A stretch of 64,000 bases of DNA from Melioribacter roseus P3M-2 (GCF_000279145.1 NC_018178.1:496001-560000), one strand, 5' to 3'; shown: positions 1-12,934, counted from the stretch's first letter. The notes: generated by a model from the letters alone, not told the origin. Translations and numbers: made by a program.

Positions 1-11
1 CCGGCCTGGAA

Positions 12-440
12 GTGGCACGGATTAATAGAATGGTTAAAATTATCAAATCAGCAAATAATAAAATTTCAAGCATTGTGATTGCAATATTACATTATTCTTT
101 AATATTTTATCTTTTTATGAATTCATTATTGTCGCTGCTGCAGCCCAAACCGTTATTCGATAGATTGACGGAAGAAATGAATATTTTTCCCGAGCTTGCC
201 TTTTTTATTGTAACTTTGATGCCATTATTTATCCTGATCTTGAGCGTTCTACTTTTCTTCAAAATCAGAACCGGTCAGGTTATAGTAACGCTTCTGATAA
301 CTTACATAGTGCATTTTATCTTTTATTTAATAGTTTTTGTTTTTATGGGTATATTATTGTTATCGGAATTACTAATAGCCCTGATAATTATCATTATTAC
401 GACAATCCTGCATAAATACCGCTCTCCCGCAAAACAATAG
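12..440 (+). CDS. Hypothetical integral membrane protein, possibly 5'-truncated
   Basis: I do not recognise a family. The protein is very hydrophobic, with about four predicted membrane helices near residues 18-42, 58-83, 87-113 and 113-134, and a short basic C-terminal tail (HKYRSPAK). The frame stays open to the left edge of the window, so the gene may begin upstream. Inside the window the possible starts are GTG at 12 and ATG at 30, neither with a clear ribosome binding site. It is followed after 68 bp by the M14 peptidase gene on the same strand, but nothing ties their functions together. Confidence 0.6.
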   Translation: MARINRMVKIIKSANNKISSIVIAILHYSLIFYLFMNSLLSLLQPKPLFDRLTEEMNIFPELAFFIVTLMPLFILILSVLLFFKIRTGQVIVTLLITYIVHFIFYLIVFVFMGILLLSELLIALIIIIITTILHKYRSPAKQ

Positions 441-508
441 CCAAATATTCCGGCGGCTGAATTTCGTCCATTTTATTCATAATTTTAGATTAATAATAAA
501 ATAAACTT

Positions 509-1924
509 ATGTTAACTAAAGAAACATTAGAATTATTACTCAATAATTACTCCATTTATAAGATTGACGATATAAATGCCGATTATATAAATCCGGCTGA
601 CTTCTATAATGTACTGAACAGACTCGTCGCAGACGACTCGGTAGAATTAGCGGGAATTTCTATTGGGGGCAAGAAAATTTTTAAGATTAAGCGCGGACAA
701 GGCAAAACTAAAATTTTAATTTGGACGCAAATGCACGGCGACGAGCCTACGGCGACTGCGGCTCTTCTCGACCTGCTTAATTTTCTCAACCGTCAAGACG
801 ACATTAATAATTTGAAAAAGAAAATAAAGGAAAATCTTACAATATCGATTATTCCCATGCTCAACCCGGACGGCGCCGAATTGTTCACGCGGGAAAATTT
901 AATCGGTATTGACATCAACCGTGACGCTTTACGACTCCAGTCGCCCGAAGCAAAAATTCTGATGAACGAATTTGAAAATTTCAAACCCGATTTCGCATTC
1001 AACATGCACGACCAAAATCGTTACTATACAATCGAAAACAGCGATAAACTGCCGGCTGTTTCGTTCCTTGCGCCGCCGTTCGACTTTAACTGCTCTTTGA
1101 ATCCCGGAAGAATAAAAAGTATGAAACTTATAGCAGAACTTAACCGACTGCTATCATTCTTGAATGCAGGCTTGACCGCAAGGTACAAAGACGATCACGA
1201 GCCGAGATCATTCGGCGATTATTTTGCGGGCAGGGGCGCAAGCGTTATTCTTATCGAATCGGGAAACACGCTCGGGCCGGAAGGTAAAGAAATGATACGC
1301 AAGTTGAATTTTCTGCTCCTGCTTGCGGCCTTCGATGCAATTGCAGATAATTCGTATATGAATTATGACGAAAAATTTTATTATAATATTCCCGAAAACA
1401 AAGAAAGAATGTACGACCTCATTCTTCGAAACCTGCTCATTGAAAAAAATAATCATACCTACACCGTCGATATCGGAATTAAAAGGACAAAGAAATTCGA
1501 CATTAATAAAAAAAGATTCTATTACATAAGCAGCATAGAAGAAATCGGAGACCTTTCCACATACTATGCCTGGGAAAATTATAATCTCGATGGATTTTCA
1601 TTAGAACCGTTAAAGTATTACACTTATAAAAACGCTGCAACTCCGTCAAATACCGCTATAGCAGAATTACTTAGAAACGGTTACGGCTTTATCGTCGGCG
1701 AACTACCGTCGGATCATTCGGCATATACGGAGTTGCCTGTCAATATTGCGAAGTCATATAAATCGCAAGGCGAGCCAGCGATAGGCGAACCTGCAAATTT
1801 TAGGCTGTCGAATGAAGAAAATGAATATTATATTCTTATTAACGGTTTTATAGTATCCGGCAACGATTTAAATTGCTTACCGGATTTGTCGGACAAAATC
1901 AAGAATGCTCTTGTTTATGATTAG
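509..1924 (+). CDS. M14-family zinc carboxypeptidase-like protein
   Basis: This is a metallopeptidase of the M14 (carboxypeptidase A/succinylglutamate desuccinylase-like) superfamily. The zinc-binding HxxE motif is at residues 76-79 (MHGDEP), the NPDG and DINRDA substrate-binding segments follow at 119-140, the third zinc ligand is H167 (NMHDQN) and the catalytic glutamate is E250 (ILIES). No signal peptide is seen, so a cytoplasmic peptidase or deacylase is likely. The C-terminal 200 residues are an extra domain I cannot name. The substrate is unknown. The gene ends 8 bp before an ECF sigma factor and probably starts that operon. ATG at 509 has no obvious Shine-Dalgarno site. Confidence 0.85.
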   Translation: MLTKETLELLLNNYSIYKIDDINADYINPADFYNVLNRLVADDSVELAGISIGGKKIFKIKRGQGKTKILIWTQMHGDEPTATAALLDLLNFLNRQDDINNLKKKIKENLTISIIPMLNPDGAELFTRENLIGIDINRDALRLQSPEAKILMNEFENFKPDFAFNMHDQNRYYTIENSDKLPAVSFLAPPFDFNCSLNPGRIKSMKLIAELNRLLSFLNAGLTARYKDDHEPRSFGDYFAGRGASVILIESGNTLGPEGKEMIRKLNFLLLLAAFDAIADNSYMNYDEKFYYNIPENKERMYDLILRNLLIEKNNHTYTVDIGIKRTKKFDINKKRFYYISSIEEIGDLSTYYAWENYNLDGFSLEPLKYYTYKNAATPSNTAIAELLRNGYGFIVGELPSDHSAYTELPVNIAKSYKSQGEPAIGEPANFRLSNEENEYYILINGFIVSGNDLNCLPDLSDKIKNALVYD

Positions 1925-1932
1925 CAGAACAA

Positions 1933-2529
1933 ATGACCAAAGAAAATAACATAACGACAAATAAAGACGTCTACAAAGATTTCGAGCGGGAAGCAATTCC
2001 TCATATGAACGCTCTATACAATTTTGCGTTGAGATTGACGGGCGACCCGGACGAGGCGGACGATTTGCTTCAGGAAACTTACCTTAAAGCATTCAGATTT
2101 TTCGATAAATTTGAAAAAGGCACAAATTGCAAAGCCTGGCTATACCGCATAATGAAGAATTCGTTTATTAACGACTACCGTAAAGTAACCAAAGAGCCCG
2201 CAAAAGTCGATTACGAAGACGTACAAAATTTTTACGAGACAATAAAAGCCGAGGAAATTACATTCAATCATTATCAATCCGATGCCTTCAGCAATCTTCT
2301 GGACGACGACATTACCGGAGCGATTTCCAATTTGCCGGAGGATTTCAGAACGGTAATAATACTAAGCGATATCGAGGGATTTTCTTACGAAGAGATTGCC
2401 GATTTTGTCGATATTCCGGTTGGCACAGTCCGCTCGAGACTTCACAGAGCCAGGAAGATGCTCTATTCAAAGCTATTCGATTATGCCAAATCAAAAGGTT
2501 TCCTAAAAAAAGCTGGTAAAAAAAAGTAA
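1933..2529 (+). CDS. ECF-type RNA polymerase sigma factor (sigma-70 family)
   Basis: An alternative sigma factor of the extracytoplasmic-function type. Region 2 lies at about residues 20-95 (ADDLLQETYLKAFRFFDKF, then AWLYRIMKNSFINDYRK, which contacts the -10 element). Region 4 lies at about 130-185 (LPEDFRTVIILSDIEGFSYEEIADF with the helix-turn-helix VGTVRSRLHRARKML). Regions 1 and 3 are absent and the length of 198 residues is normal. A linker between regions 2 and 4 is longer than in minimal ECFs. No anti-sigma gene lies beside it; instead it sits between the M14 peptidase (8 bp) and a universal stress protein (1 bp), suggesting a cotranscribed stress module. Confidence 0.92.
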   Translation: MTKENNITTNKDVYKDFEREAIPHMNALYNFALRLTGDPDEADDLLQETYLKAFRFFDKFEKGTNCKAWLYRIMKNSFINDYRKVTKEPAKVDYEDVQNFYETIKAEEITFNHYQSDAFSNLLDDDITGAISNLPEDFRTVIILSDIEGFSYEEIADFVDIPVGTVRSRLHRARKMLYSKLFDYAKSKGFLKKAGKKK

Positions 2530-2530
2530 T

Positions 2531-2998
2531 ATGAAAAACGTAAAAAATATTATAATGCCGACAGATTTCAGCAGATTGTCTCTCTCTGCTTTCGAGCTCG
2601 TCAAGCAAATATCGGAACTGATCAATGCTGAAATTCACATAATCCATGTGGCAGAGACGAATCCGCCGATAATTTCAATGAAATCATATAATATTGACGA
2701 GAACGATTTGAAATCAAAATATATGGAACAAACCCGGGAAGAGCTTGAAAAGATAGCCGACGAATTACGGGACGAGACCGACAGCAGGATAAAATCGGTT
2801 CTTTTGACGGGTCTTGATTTTGAAGAAATAGTAAAATATGCGGCGGAGTTACACAAACCAGGAGAGGCGGAATCGTTAATCGTAATTGCAACGCACGGCA
2901 GAACCGGCTTAATGCATACATTGATGGGAAGCGTGGCGGAAAAAGTAATCCGCTATGCAAAATGTCCTGTGTTGGTCGTTCCTCACTCTTCGGATTGA
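2531..2998 (+). CDS. Universal stress protein (UspA family)
   Basis: A 155-residue single-domain Usp. The N-terminus IIMPTDFSRLS is the usual first strand and loop of the fold. The ATP-binding signature G-2x-G-9x-G(S/T) is visible near the C-terminus (HGRTGLMHTLMGSVAEKV), followed by the characteristic CPVLVVP strand, so this is an ATP-binding type Usp. It is cytoplasmic and starts one base after the ECF sigma stop codon, so the two are almost certainly translated from one message. The precise role is unknown, as for most Usps. Confidence 0.92.
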   Translation: MKNVKNIIMPTDFSRLSLSAFELVKQISELINAEIHIIHVAETNPPIISMKSYNIDENDLKSKYMEQTREELEKIADELRDETDSRIKSVLLTGLDFEEIVKYAAELHKPGEAESLIVIATHGRTGLMHTLMGSVAEKVIRYAKCPVLVVPHSSD

Positions 2999-3072
2999 TT
3001 CTTTTAAGATTTATTTATAAGTTTGAATGCTAAATATTTTTTTATAGAATCAAACAAAGGCAGGTGATAAGA

Positions 3073-3276
3073 GTGGTAGGCATCATAGTCCAGGAAAACG
3101 AAAACATCGACAAGGCTTTAAAACGTTTCAAGAAAAAATACGAACGTTCCGGTATCCTTAAAGAATACAAAAAGAGAACGTTTTACGTTAAGCCGTCGAT
3201 TGAAAAAAGGATGGACATGATCAAGGCCAAGCGAAGAGCTTCGCGCGAGCAAGCTCTCCGAGAAAGAAAGGCTTGA
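3073..3276 (+). CDS. rpsU: Small ribosomal subunit protein bS21
   Basis: The sequence IVQENENIDKALKRFKKKYERSGILKEYKKR is the classic bS21 body, followed by a very basic C-terminal helix that lies on 16S rRNA in the 30S subunit. I place the start at GTG 3073, giving 67 residues, because AGGTGAT at 3062-3068 is a direct match to the anti-Shine-Dalgarno end of 16S rRNA and is well spaced from it. The in-frame GTG at 3064 lies inside that site and is a poor start. The gene stands alone and ends in a strong hairpin terminator. Confidence 0.95.
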   Translation: MVGIIVQENENIDKALKRFKKKYERSGILKEYKKRTFYVKPSIEKRMDMIKAKRRASREQALRERKA

Positions 3277-3278
3277 CA

Positions 3279-3308
3279 AAATAAACCCCGGTTATCCGGG
3301 GTTTATTT
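3279..3308. terminator. Bidirectional intrinsic terminator between rpsU and the LOG-family gene
   Basis: A perfect 13-bp inverted repeat (AAATAAACCCCGG at 3279-3291 and CCGGGGTTTATTT at 3296-3308) with a TTAT loop is followed by T-rich DNA on the plus strand and, read in reverse, preceded by the matching A-tract. It serves both convergent genes, and the LOG-family stop codon lies inside it. Confidence 0.9.
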
Positions 3309-4148
3309 TTTTCCGTTATTTTCGATTAAACTTCCCTTTTGATTCAGAAAATGTTTCTTGAAATGAGTCGTAATCTTATCGAAGGCTTCATCGACCGTAT
3401 TACAAAAATCAAATAGTTTCATATCTTCTTTACTTATCGTGCCATGATCGATCAACGCGTCGAAATTGATAATTTCTTTCCAATATGCTTCGTCGTAAAT
3501 AATGATCTTCATTTTCTTCGTTACTTTCTTTGTCTGTACAAGCGTCAATACCTCCATCAACTCGTCCATTGTGCCGAAGCCGCCGGGGAATACAATGAGC
3601 GCTTTAGCCAGGTACATAAACCAGAGCTTTCTCATGAAGAAGTAATGAAATTCAAAAGCAAGTTTATGGTCGACATATTTATTAACGAATTGTTCGTAAG
3701 GGATACTGATGTTTAATCCGATAGAATGGCCTCCCGCCATATAGGCGCCTTTATTTGCCGCTTCCATAATACCGGGACCGCCGCCGGTGCAAATAATAAA
3801 CCTGTTGCCGTTGCCGTCGAGCTTCTTCGACCAGAGCGTCAATTTTTTCGAAAGTTCAACCGCGTCTTCATAGTATTTCGACATTTCAAGAAGTTTAACG
3901 GCTTTCTCGAATTTTCTTTTACCGGCAGGCGTGTTTTGTTTTTTTGCTTCGTTGACAAGTTTTAACGCGTCTTTTCTTGATATAATTCGAGCCGAGCCGA
4001 AGAAAACGATTGTATCGATAATTTTATTTTTTTCGAATCTCGATTTCGGCTCGTAATACTCCGACAGAATACGGATTGTACGAGCTTCGGCAGAATTTAA
4101 GAATTCAGCGTTTTTATAAGCTTTGACTGGTCTTTTGGATTTGCCCAT
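3303..4148 (-). CDS. LOG-family protein (lysine decarboxylase-like Rossmann fold)
   Basis: The two nucleotide-binding signatures of the LOG family (TIGR00730-like) are present: GGGPGIMEA at residues 122-130 and PGGFGTMDE at 188-196. Characterised LOG proteins are cytokinin riboside 5'-monophosphate phosphoribohydrolases; bacterial relatives cleave nucleoside monophosphates, and some with an extended N-terminus like this one resemble the PpnN nucleosidase type. At 281 residues it is longer than the short LOG form, with a lysine-rich N-terminal extension of about 45 residues. It is cytoplasmic. GAGG lies upstream of the ATG. The in vivo substrate cannot be told from sequence. Confidence 0.88.
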   Translation of the reverse strand: MGKSKRPVKAYKNAEFLNSAEARTIRILSEYYEPKSRFEKNKIIDTIVFFGSARIISRKDALKLVNEAKKQNTPAGKRKFEKAVKLLEMSKYYEDAVELSKKLTLWSKKLDGNGNRFIICTGGGPGIMEAANKGAYMAGGHSIGLNISIPYEQFVNKYVDHKLAFEFHYFFMRKLWFMYLAKALIVFPGGFGTMDELMEVLTLVQTKKVTKKMKIIIYDEAYWKEIINFDALIDHGTISKEDMKLFDFCNTVDEAFDKITTHFKKHFLNQKGSLIENNGKK

Positions 4149-4185
4149 TTTTACCTCGGATGGTTATAATAGGGAAGAATGAAAC

Positions 4186-4208
4186 GGGCGGGCGATAATC
4201 GTCCGCCC
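4186..4208. terminator. GC-rich intergenic hairpin between secG and the LOG-family gene
   Basis: GGGCGGGCGAT at 4186-4196 pairs with ATCGTCCGCCC at 4198-4208, with one G-U pair. A TTTTATT tract follows on the plus strand only; on the minus strand, which carries both flanking genes, the downstream sequence is only moderately U-rich. It may attenuate or end the secG transcript. Confidence 0.55.
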
Positions 4209-4220
4209 TTTTATTAAATA

Positions 4221-4562
4221 TCATTGATTCGGCTGTTCTGTCGATTGTTGAGGCAAAACTGGCGTAGCCGGCACTGATTGCTGGCCGCTGCCTTGTATTA
4301 CGCTTTCTCGTTCCGTGACGGCAGATTTCCCCGGGAGGAAAAACAGGTTGATTAGTATAGCCAGCACAATTAATGCTCCTGCCAGCCACCATGTAGATTT
4401 GCTCAAAAAATCAGCCGTTCTTCTCGAACCGAACATAGTACCGAATTGCCCGGTTCCGCCGAATGTTCCGGCAAGTCCCCCTCCTTTGCTCGACTGCATC
4501 AAAACTATGACAATCAACAAGAAGGATATGATTAGCGCTATTGTAACTAAAATACTGTACAT
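4221..4562 (-). CDS. secG: Protein translocase subunit SecG
   Basis: The protein has the SecG layout: an N-terminal membrane helix (residues 3-22), the conserved cytoplasmic loop LMQSSKGGGLAGTFGG, then a second helix at about 56-76. A Gln/Pro/Thr-rich, probably disordered tail follows. SecG binds SecY and stimulates SecA-driven export at the inner membrane. The ATG is preceded by GGAG. The tRNA-Met gene lies just upstream on the same strand. Confidence 0.92.
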   Translation of the reverse strand: MYSILVTIALIISFLLIVIVLMQSSKGGGLAGTFGGTGQFGTMFGSRRTADFLSKSTWWLAGALIVLAILINLFFLPGKSAVTERESVIQGSGQQSVPATPVLPQQSTEQPNQ

Positions 4563-4582
4563 TCTTATCTCCGAAAAAATTG

Positions 4583-4656
4583 TAGCGAGGGAGGGATTCG
4601 AACCCCCGACACGTGGATTATGATTCCACTGCTCTAACCGACTGAGCTACCTCGCC
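4583..4656 (-). tRNA. tRNA-Met (anticodon CAT), elongator type
   Basis: On the minus strand the 74 bases fold as a standard cloverleaf: acceptor GGCGAGG with CCTCGCT, D-arm GCTC/GAGC, anticodon stem GTGGA/TCCAC around the loop ATCATAA (anticodon CAT), and T-loop GGTTCGAATCC. The anticodon stem lacks the three G-C pairs of initiator tRNA, so elongator Met is most likely; a lysidine-modified Ile2 tRNA cannot be excluded. The CCA tail is not encoded (the next bases are CAA). Position 1 is a G facing U72, a wobble pair at the end of the acceptor stem. Confidence 0.92.
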
Positions 4657-4719
4657 AGATATTTTAAAATCGGATAGTAAATATAAAGAGTTGCTTCCCA
4701 AAGTTCAAGAATTTTTCTC

Positions 4720-5540
4720 TTATTGCATTTTCGATTTAACGAACCTCTGGTACTCCTTATAAAAAATACCCGGTGCGGATGTGTCTTTATACGTCAATAC
4801 ATTATAGCCCATTTCAGAAATTCTTTTTTCGGTATTTTCAATCCTGTCCAAAGGATCGGGGTGAGTCGACAAAAACGTGGCAATGCCTGCATCGGCAGTT
4901 GATATCTTGCCGTCGTCTCGTAACTTCTCGAAAAAGAATTTAACGCTTCCTGGATAAAATCGAGTTGTCTTTAAATACAAAATCGAATACTGGTCGCTCT
5001 CGTCTTCGTTTGAACGACTGTTTGCGAGCAGCGCCAAACCTGTGAACATATTGGCGGCGAGCTCGGCAAGTTGCGTAGGATTATTTCCCAGAACAACACT
5101 CATCACAAAGGAAATGCCGTATGCCGCAGTAATACGTTGCGTTGCGTGTCGTCTTTCTACGTGAGCTATCTCATGCCCGATTACGCCGGCAAGCGCCGCT
5201 TCCGAGTCGAGATATTTAAGCAATCCCGTATAAATATAGATGTAACCTCCCGGCACTGCAAATGCATTCAATACCGAATCGTTGTCGATAATTTCCATCT
5301 TGTAGTTATATACCGTTCTTTTTTTTACTTCCGGCGAATTTAATATTTCGTTGAAAATGTTTTTTTCGATATAATTTTTCAATTCGGGATTTTTATCGTA
5401 AATAGGGTACTCTTCCGAATTCTTGCGTATTTCCTCGTCGAATTTTTTACCGAGCGCCACCTCGTCGCTGTCGGTAAATAAATTTATACCGGTGGAACAA
5501 GCCGTCGCAATAATTATCACGTATAAAAATATTTTTTTCT

Positions 5541-5544
<4 letters not shown>
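4720..5544 (-). CDS. M48-family zinc metalloprotease, lipoprotein
   Basis: A secreted BepA/Oma1-like peptidase of 274 residues. The N-terminus MKKKIFLYVIIIATAC looks like a lipoprotein signal with C16 as the lipidated residue, though its lipobox (ATAC) is weak. The active site HEIAH has zinc ligands H124 and H128 with catalytic E125, and E180 (SNEDESDQ) is the likely third ligand. In this family such proteins act in outer-membrane quality control. I chose ATG 5544 because it overlaps the stop of the FecCD gene as ATGA and has AGAGG upstream; the longer frame has no signal peptide. Confidence 0.9.
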
Positions 5545-9074
<3,530 letters not shown>

Positions 9075-9143
9075 AAATATCAGCCCGGCGAATTAAACAT
9101 GGATAATTTATTGAAATCACACTCCAATAATACCAAAAAGGTC

Positions 9144-9173
9144 AAAAAAAATCCCGACATAGAATGTCGGGAT
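9144..9173 (-). terminator. Intrinsic terminator of the sdhCAB operon
   Basis: Read on the minus strand, ATCCCGACAT and ATGTCGGGAT form a perfect 10-bp stem with a 3-base loop, followed by seven or more T residues (the A-tract at 9144-9150). It lies 5 bp past the sdhB stop. Confidence 0.93.
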
Positions 9174-9177
9174 TAAA

Positions 9178-9948
9178 TTAAGCGTCGACCTCTTCGGTCT
9201 TAACTTTAGCCGCTATAAATTCCCTATTCATTCTGGCAATATTCTTTATGGAAATTCCTTTCGGACATTCCGCTTCGCATGCATAGGTATTGGAGCAGGC
9301 GCCGAATCCGAGTTCATCCATTTTTTTAACCATCGCCTGCACTCTTCTGTATCTTTCCGGTTGCCCCTGAGGAAGCAATGCGAACTGCGAAACTTTCGCG
9401 CTTACGAACAGCATTGCCGAGGCGTTTTTACATGCAGCCACGCACGCGCCGCAACCGATACACGAAGCCGAGTCCATAGCTTCCGAAGCTATATCTTTCG
9501 GAATAGGGATCGTATTACCGTCGGGCACGCTGCCTGTATTGACCGAAATAAATCCTCCAGCTTCCATTATTCTGTCGAAAGCCGACCTGTCAACCATCAG
9601 GTCTTTTATTACGGGGAATGCTTTTGCCCGGAAAGGTTCTACCCAAATAGTGTCTCCGTCTTTGAAATTTCTCATATGCAGCTGACACGTGGCAATTTTG
9701 GGAAGCGGTCCGTGAGGGTGACCGTTAATTACCAATCCGCATGTGCCGCAAATACCTTCGCGACAGTCGCTTTCGAAAGCGATCGGGTCGAGATTCTTGC
9801 TTTCAAGCTCATTGTTCAATTCGTCGAGCATTTCGAGAAAAGAAGTATCCGGCGAAACGGATATTTTATACTCCTGAAAGCTTCCGGCGGCATCGGGCGC
9901 CGGTTGTCTCCAGATTTTCAAAGTAAGATTTAATTTTTTTTCTTCCAT
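9178..9948 (-). CDS. sdhB: Succinate dehydrogenase/fumarate reductase iron-sulfur subunit
   Basis: The electron-transfer subunit of complex II. The N-terminal plant-ferredoxin domain binds a [2Fe-2S] cluster through C62, C67, C70 and C88. The C-terminal domain holds C163, C166, C169 with C173 ([11 protein letters not shown]) and then C218, C224 and C228 ([14 protein letters not shown]), the ligands of the [4Fe-4S] and [3Fe-4S] clusters. It passes electrons between the SdhA flavin and the membrane quinone. It is the last gene of the sdhC-sdhA-sdhB operon. Sequence alone does not decide whether the complex runs as a succinate dehydrogenase or a fumarate reductase. Confidence 0.96.
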   Translation of the reverse strand: MEEKKLNLTLKIWRQPAPDAAGSFQEYKISVSPDTSFLEMLDELNNELESKNLDPIAFESDCREGICGTCGLVINGHPHGPLPKIATCQLHMRNFKDGDTIWVEPFRAKAFPVIKDLMVDRSAFDRIMEAGGFISVNTGSVPDGNTIPIPKDIASEAMDSASCIGCGACVAACKNASAMLFVSAKVSQFALLPQGQPERYRRVQAMVKKMDELGFGACSNTYACEAECPKGISIKNIARMNREFIAAKVKTEEVDA

Positions 9949-9973
9949 TTTAATACCCTTAAACTTTTCAGTA

Positions 9974-11884
9974 TTATTTATAACTTCTTGTAGCTAACTG
10001 AATATTTTCGAATTCGAGCGGTTCTTTTACAAGTTCCCAATCTCCCAATTCCTTGAAAACCCAGGCAGCTACATAAGCATATTCCTCGTCGTTTCTGAGC
10101 GCTTCGCCTTCTTCGGTTTGATATTCTTCCCTGAAGTGAGCTCCGCAAGATTCATTTCGATTCAATGCGTCGCGAGCCATCAATTCGCCGAGTTCGAGAT
10201 AATCTGCCACTCTGCCCGCTCTTTCCAGGCATTGATTGACATCTTCGTTTTTACCGACAACATTGACATTTTTCCAGAATTCTTCTCTCAGCGTTTTGAT
10301 TTCTTCGATTGCTTCTTTTAGACCTTTTTCGTTTCTCGACATTCCAACTTTATTCCACATAATTCTGCCGAGTTCTTTATGAATACTGTCGACAGTTCTC
10401 TTGCCTTTTATCGAAAGCAGCTGATTGATCATATTCTTAATGTTTTCTTCCGTTTTGTCGAATTCCGGATGAGAAGTTTTTACCAATTCGGGTTTTTCGG
10501 AAGCGAGATAATTTCCGATAGTATACGGCAGAACGAAATAGCCGTCGGCGAGTCCCTGCATCAATGCGCTTGCACCGAGCCGGTTGGCGCCGTGGTCTGA
10601 AAAATTGGCTTCGCCCGCAACAAACAATCCCGGAATCGTGCTCATCAGATTGTAATCGACCCAGAGTCCTCCCATTGTATAGTGAGGCGCAGGATAAATC
10701 TTCATCGGAACTTCGTACGGGTTTTCGCCCGTTATGGTTTGATAGATTTCGAACAGATTGCCGTAACGTTCTTCGATTACTTTTTTACCGAGTCGTTTAA
10801 TAGCGTCCCTGAAATCGAGATAAACCGCTTCCTGACCCTGAGCGCCTCTTCCTTCGTCGACTACTTCTTTTGCGGAACGCGACGAAATATCGCGCGGACT
10901 GAGATTTCCGTATGAAGGATATTTTCGTTCGAGGTAGTAATCGCGTTCTTCTTCGGGAATGTCGTTCGGATGTCTTTTATCTCCTTTTATTTTGGAGACC
11001 CATATCCTGCCGTCGTTACGCAAGCTTTCGCTCATCAGCGTCAGTTTCGACTGACCTTCGCCGTGAACGGGCAGACATGTGGGGTGAATCTGAGTGAAAC
11101 ACGGATTTGCAAACGCGGCGCCTTTTTTATGAGCGCGCCAGATTGCCGTCGCATTGCTGTTCATTGCGTTTGTGGACAAAAAGAATACATTAGAATAGCC
11201 GCCGGTAGCCAAAACAACCGCATGAGCCGAGTACTTTTCGATTTCGCCGGTAATCAAATTTCTTACAACTATGCCTCTCGCCACTCCATCGACTACGACC
11301 AGATCGAGCATTTCTCTGCGCGAATAGAGTTTAACTTTACCCAGGTTGATTTGGCGGTTCATTGCGGAATAAGCGCCGAGCAGCAATTGCTGTCCGGTTT
11401 GTCCTTTGGCGTAAAAAGTTCTTGAAACCAGAGCGCCGCCGAATGACCTGTTTGCGAGAGCGCCTCCGTATTCGCGCGCAAACGGAACTCCCTGCGCAAC
11501 GCATTGGTCGATAATGTTGCCGCTGACTTCCGCAAGCCGGTATACATTCGCTTCCCGAGAACGAAAGTCGCCGCCTTTGATCGTATCGTAAAAGAGGCGG
11601 AATACCGAGTCGCCGTCGTTTTGATAATTCTTTGCGGCGTTAATTCCGCCTTGAGCGGCAATACTGTGCGCTCTTCTGGCGCTGTCGTGAAATGTAAACG
11701 CTTTAACATTGTATCCCAATTCGCCCAGAGTAGCGGCAGCCGACGCGCCTGCCAATCCTGTTCCAACAACAATAATGTCAAATTTACGTTTATTGGCAGG
11801 GCTTACCAATTTCATGTTGAATATATGATTAGTCCATTTTTCTTCGATAGGACCAGCCGGAACTTTTGAATCTAATTTTACCAT
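9974..11884 (-). CDS. sdhA: Succinate dehydrogenase/fumarate reductase flavoprotein subunit
   Basis: The catalytic subunit, 636 residues. The dinucleotide-binding GxGxxG ([12 protein letters not shown]) is at 40-51 and the histidine that covalently carries FAD is H73 in [11 protein letters not shown]. The substrate-binding segment with HPT (TQIHPTCLP) and the helical C-terminal domain are intact. Its 5' end overlaps sdhC by 56 bp, and the ATG at 11884 has its GGAGG site inside the sdhC coding region, so translation of the two is probably coupled. The sequence is of the B. subtilis/Bacteroidota b558-associated type. Confidence 0.96.
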   Translation of the reverse strand: MVKLDSKVPAGPIEEKWTNHIFNMKLVSPANKRKFDIIVVGTGLAGASAAATLGELGYNVKAFTFHDSARRAHSIAAQGGINAAKNYQNDGDSVFRLFYDTIKGGDFRSREANVYRLAEVSGNIIDQCVAQGVPFAREYGGALANRSFGGALVSRTFYAKGQTGQQLLLGAYSAMNRQINLGKVKLYSRREMLDLVVVDGVARGIVVRNLITGEIEKYSAHAVVLATGGYSNVFFLSTNAMNSNATAIWRAHKKGAAFANPCFTQIHPTCLPVHGEGQSKLTLMSESLRNDGRIWVSKIKGDKRHPNDIPEEERDYYLERKYPSYGNLSPRDISSRSAKEVVDEGRGAQGQEAVYLDFRDAIKRLGKKVIEERYGNLFEIYQTITGENPYEVPMKIYPAPHYTMGGLWVDYNLMSTIPGLFVAGEANFSDHGANRLGASALMQGLADGYFVLPYTIGNYLASEKPELVKTSHPEFDKTEENIKNMINQLLSIKGKRTVDSIHKELGRIMWNKVGMSRNEKGLKEAIEEIKTLREEFWKNVNVVGKNEDVNQCLERAGRVADYLELGELMARDALNRNESCGAHFREEYQTEEGEALRNDEEYAYVAAWVFKELGDWELVKEPLEFENIQLATRSYK

Positions 11885-12551
11885 CAGTTACCTCCGTAAA
11901 AAATAAAAAGTAGATAGGAATCGAGGCAAAGCCGATAACCATTATATAAGTATAAATATCTCCCAGTTTTTTGATCAACGGGAAATATTTATTGTTATTC
12001 CAGCCGAATGTCTGAAACGCGCTCTGGAAACCGTGCTTTAAATGAAAGCCGAGTAAAATAATGGCCGCTACGTAAAGCAAGGAATAAACCGGGTCGCTAA
12101 ACGCCTGCACAACAATTTCATAATAATTATGAGATTGCGCCAGCGGGTGTCCCAAATTAAACGAGACCCAGAAAGTTCGCAAATGAATTACCAGGAAAAT
12201 AAAAATAACGCTTCCGCTCCAGATCATTGTTCTGGAAAACAGAGTGCTGTTTTCCGAAGAAGCATTGACTTTATAATTAACCGGTCGCGCCTTTTTGTTT
12301 CCGTACCATACGCGAATCGCGTCATAGATGTGAAAGACAAATATTAGAGCGAGTATCAATTCGATTACTCGTACCAGAGGCTTGATATTTTCCAGGTTTT
12401 TAACAACCGTGTTAAACAACTCGGGTCCGCCGTAAAGCGTCAGATTATTAATCAAGTGAATAATCAGGAAGAGTAAAAGGCAGACTCCGGTTAGAGCCAT
12501 TATAAATTTTTTGCCGATAGAGGAATTGAGTGCGTTAGCGATCCAACCCAT
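11829..12551 (-). CDS. sdhC: Succinate dehydrogenase cytochrome b558 subunit
   Basis: The single membrane-anchor subunit (240 residues) of a type B complex II, which carries two haems b and the quinone site. About five membrane helices are visible, and histidines suited as haem ligands occur within them ([32 protein letters not shown]). Unlike SdhC/SdhD pairs, one gene supplies the whole anchor. It is the first gene of the operon; GGGAG precedes the ATG. It diverges from the cobalamin riboswitch region. Confidence 0.93.
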   Translation of the reverse strand: MGWIANALNSSIGKKFIMALTGVCLLLFLIIHLINNLTLYGGPELFNTVVKNLENIKPLVRVIELILALIFVFHIYDAIRVWYGNKKARPVNYKVNASSENSTLFSRTMIWSGSVIFIFLVIHLRTFWVSFNLGHPLAQSHNYYEIVVQAFSDPVYSLLYVAAIILLGFHLKHGFQSAFQTFGWNNNKYFPLIKKLGDIYTYIMVIGFASIPIYFLFFTEVTDGKIRFKSSGWSYRRKMD

Positions 12552-12755
12552 TAATTATCTCCCGTATTTAGATTGTGGTTGAATATAATTATTAGATGTG
12601 CCTTTGAGAAATGTGAAGTTAAACGCGTAATCACGATTAATACCGAATTTTAATTATTCGTTAATTAAGATAAGTTTATTAAATATCTTTTTCAAAGGAA
12701 AATTTGTTATTGAATCAGTCGAAATTTTTTTATATTAGCTCAGAGTTCTTATAAA
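12552..12755. other. Intergenic region upstream of sdhC and the riboswitch
   Basis: No reading frame of note lies here. It is AT-rich and must hold the divergent promoters for sdhCAB (minus strand) and for the riboswitch-btuB transcript (plus strand). I cannot single out either promoter with confidence. Confidence 0.5.
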
Positions 12756-12921
12756 AGTTTGCGGTGTCTTTAAAGACTTAATAGGGAAACCGGTGAGTAG
12801 ATACAAATCCGGTGCTGCCCCGCAACTGTGAGGAACAATTAAATCCTTCAGCAAAATGCCACTGGAAACATTCCGGGAAGGCGCTGAAAGGAGTTCCGAG
12901 CCAGGAGACCTGCCGCAAATT
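12756..12921 (+). promoter_or_regulatory. Cobalamin (adenosylcobalamin-type) riboswitch aptamer
   Basis: The conserved core is plain: AATAGGGAAACCGGTG at about 12780-12795, the paired ATCCGG and GCTGCCCCGCAACTGT at 12807-12828, the GCCACTG and GGGAAGGCG elements at 12858-12883, and a full B12 box (CCGAGCCAGGAGACCTGCC) at 12896-12914. The closing P1 stem can be drawn between TTTGCGG at 12758-12764 and CCGCAAA at 12913-12919. In this family binding of cobalamin represses the downstream gene, here a BtuB-like receptor. Confidence 0.96.
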
Positions 12922-12934
12922 AAGAATAATCAAC

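Noticed and set aside
11359-11781. A 140-codon minus-strand frame inside sdhA
   Set aside because: It lies within the sdhA coding region in another frame, has no start signal, and sdhA is intact.
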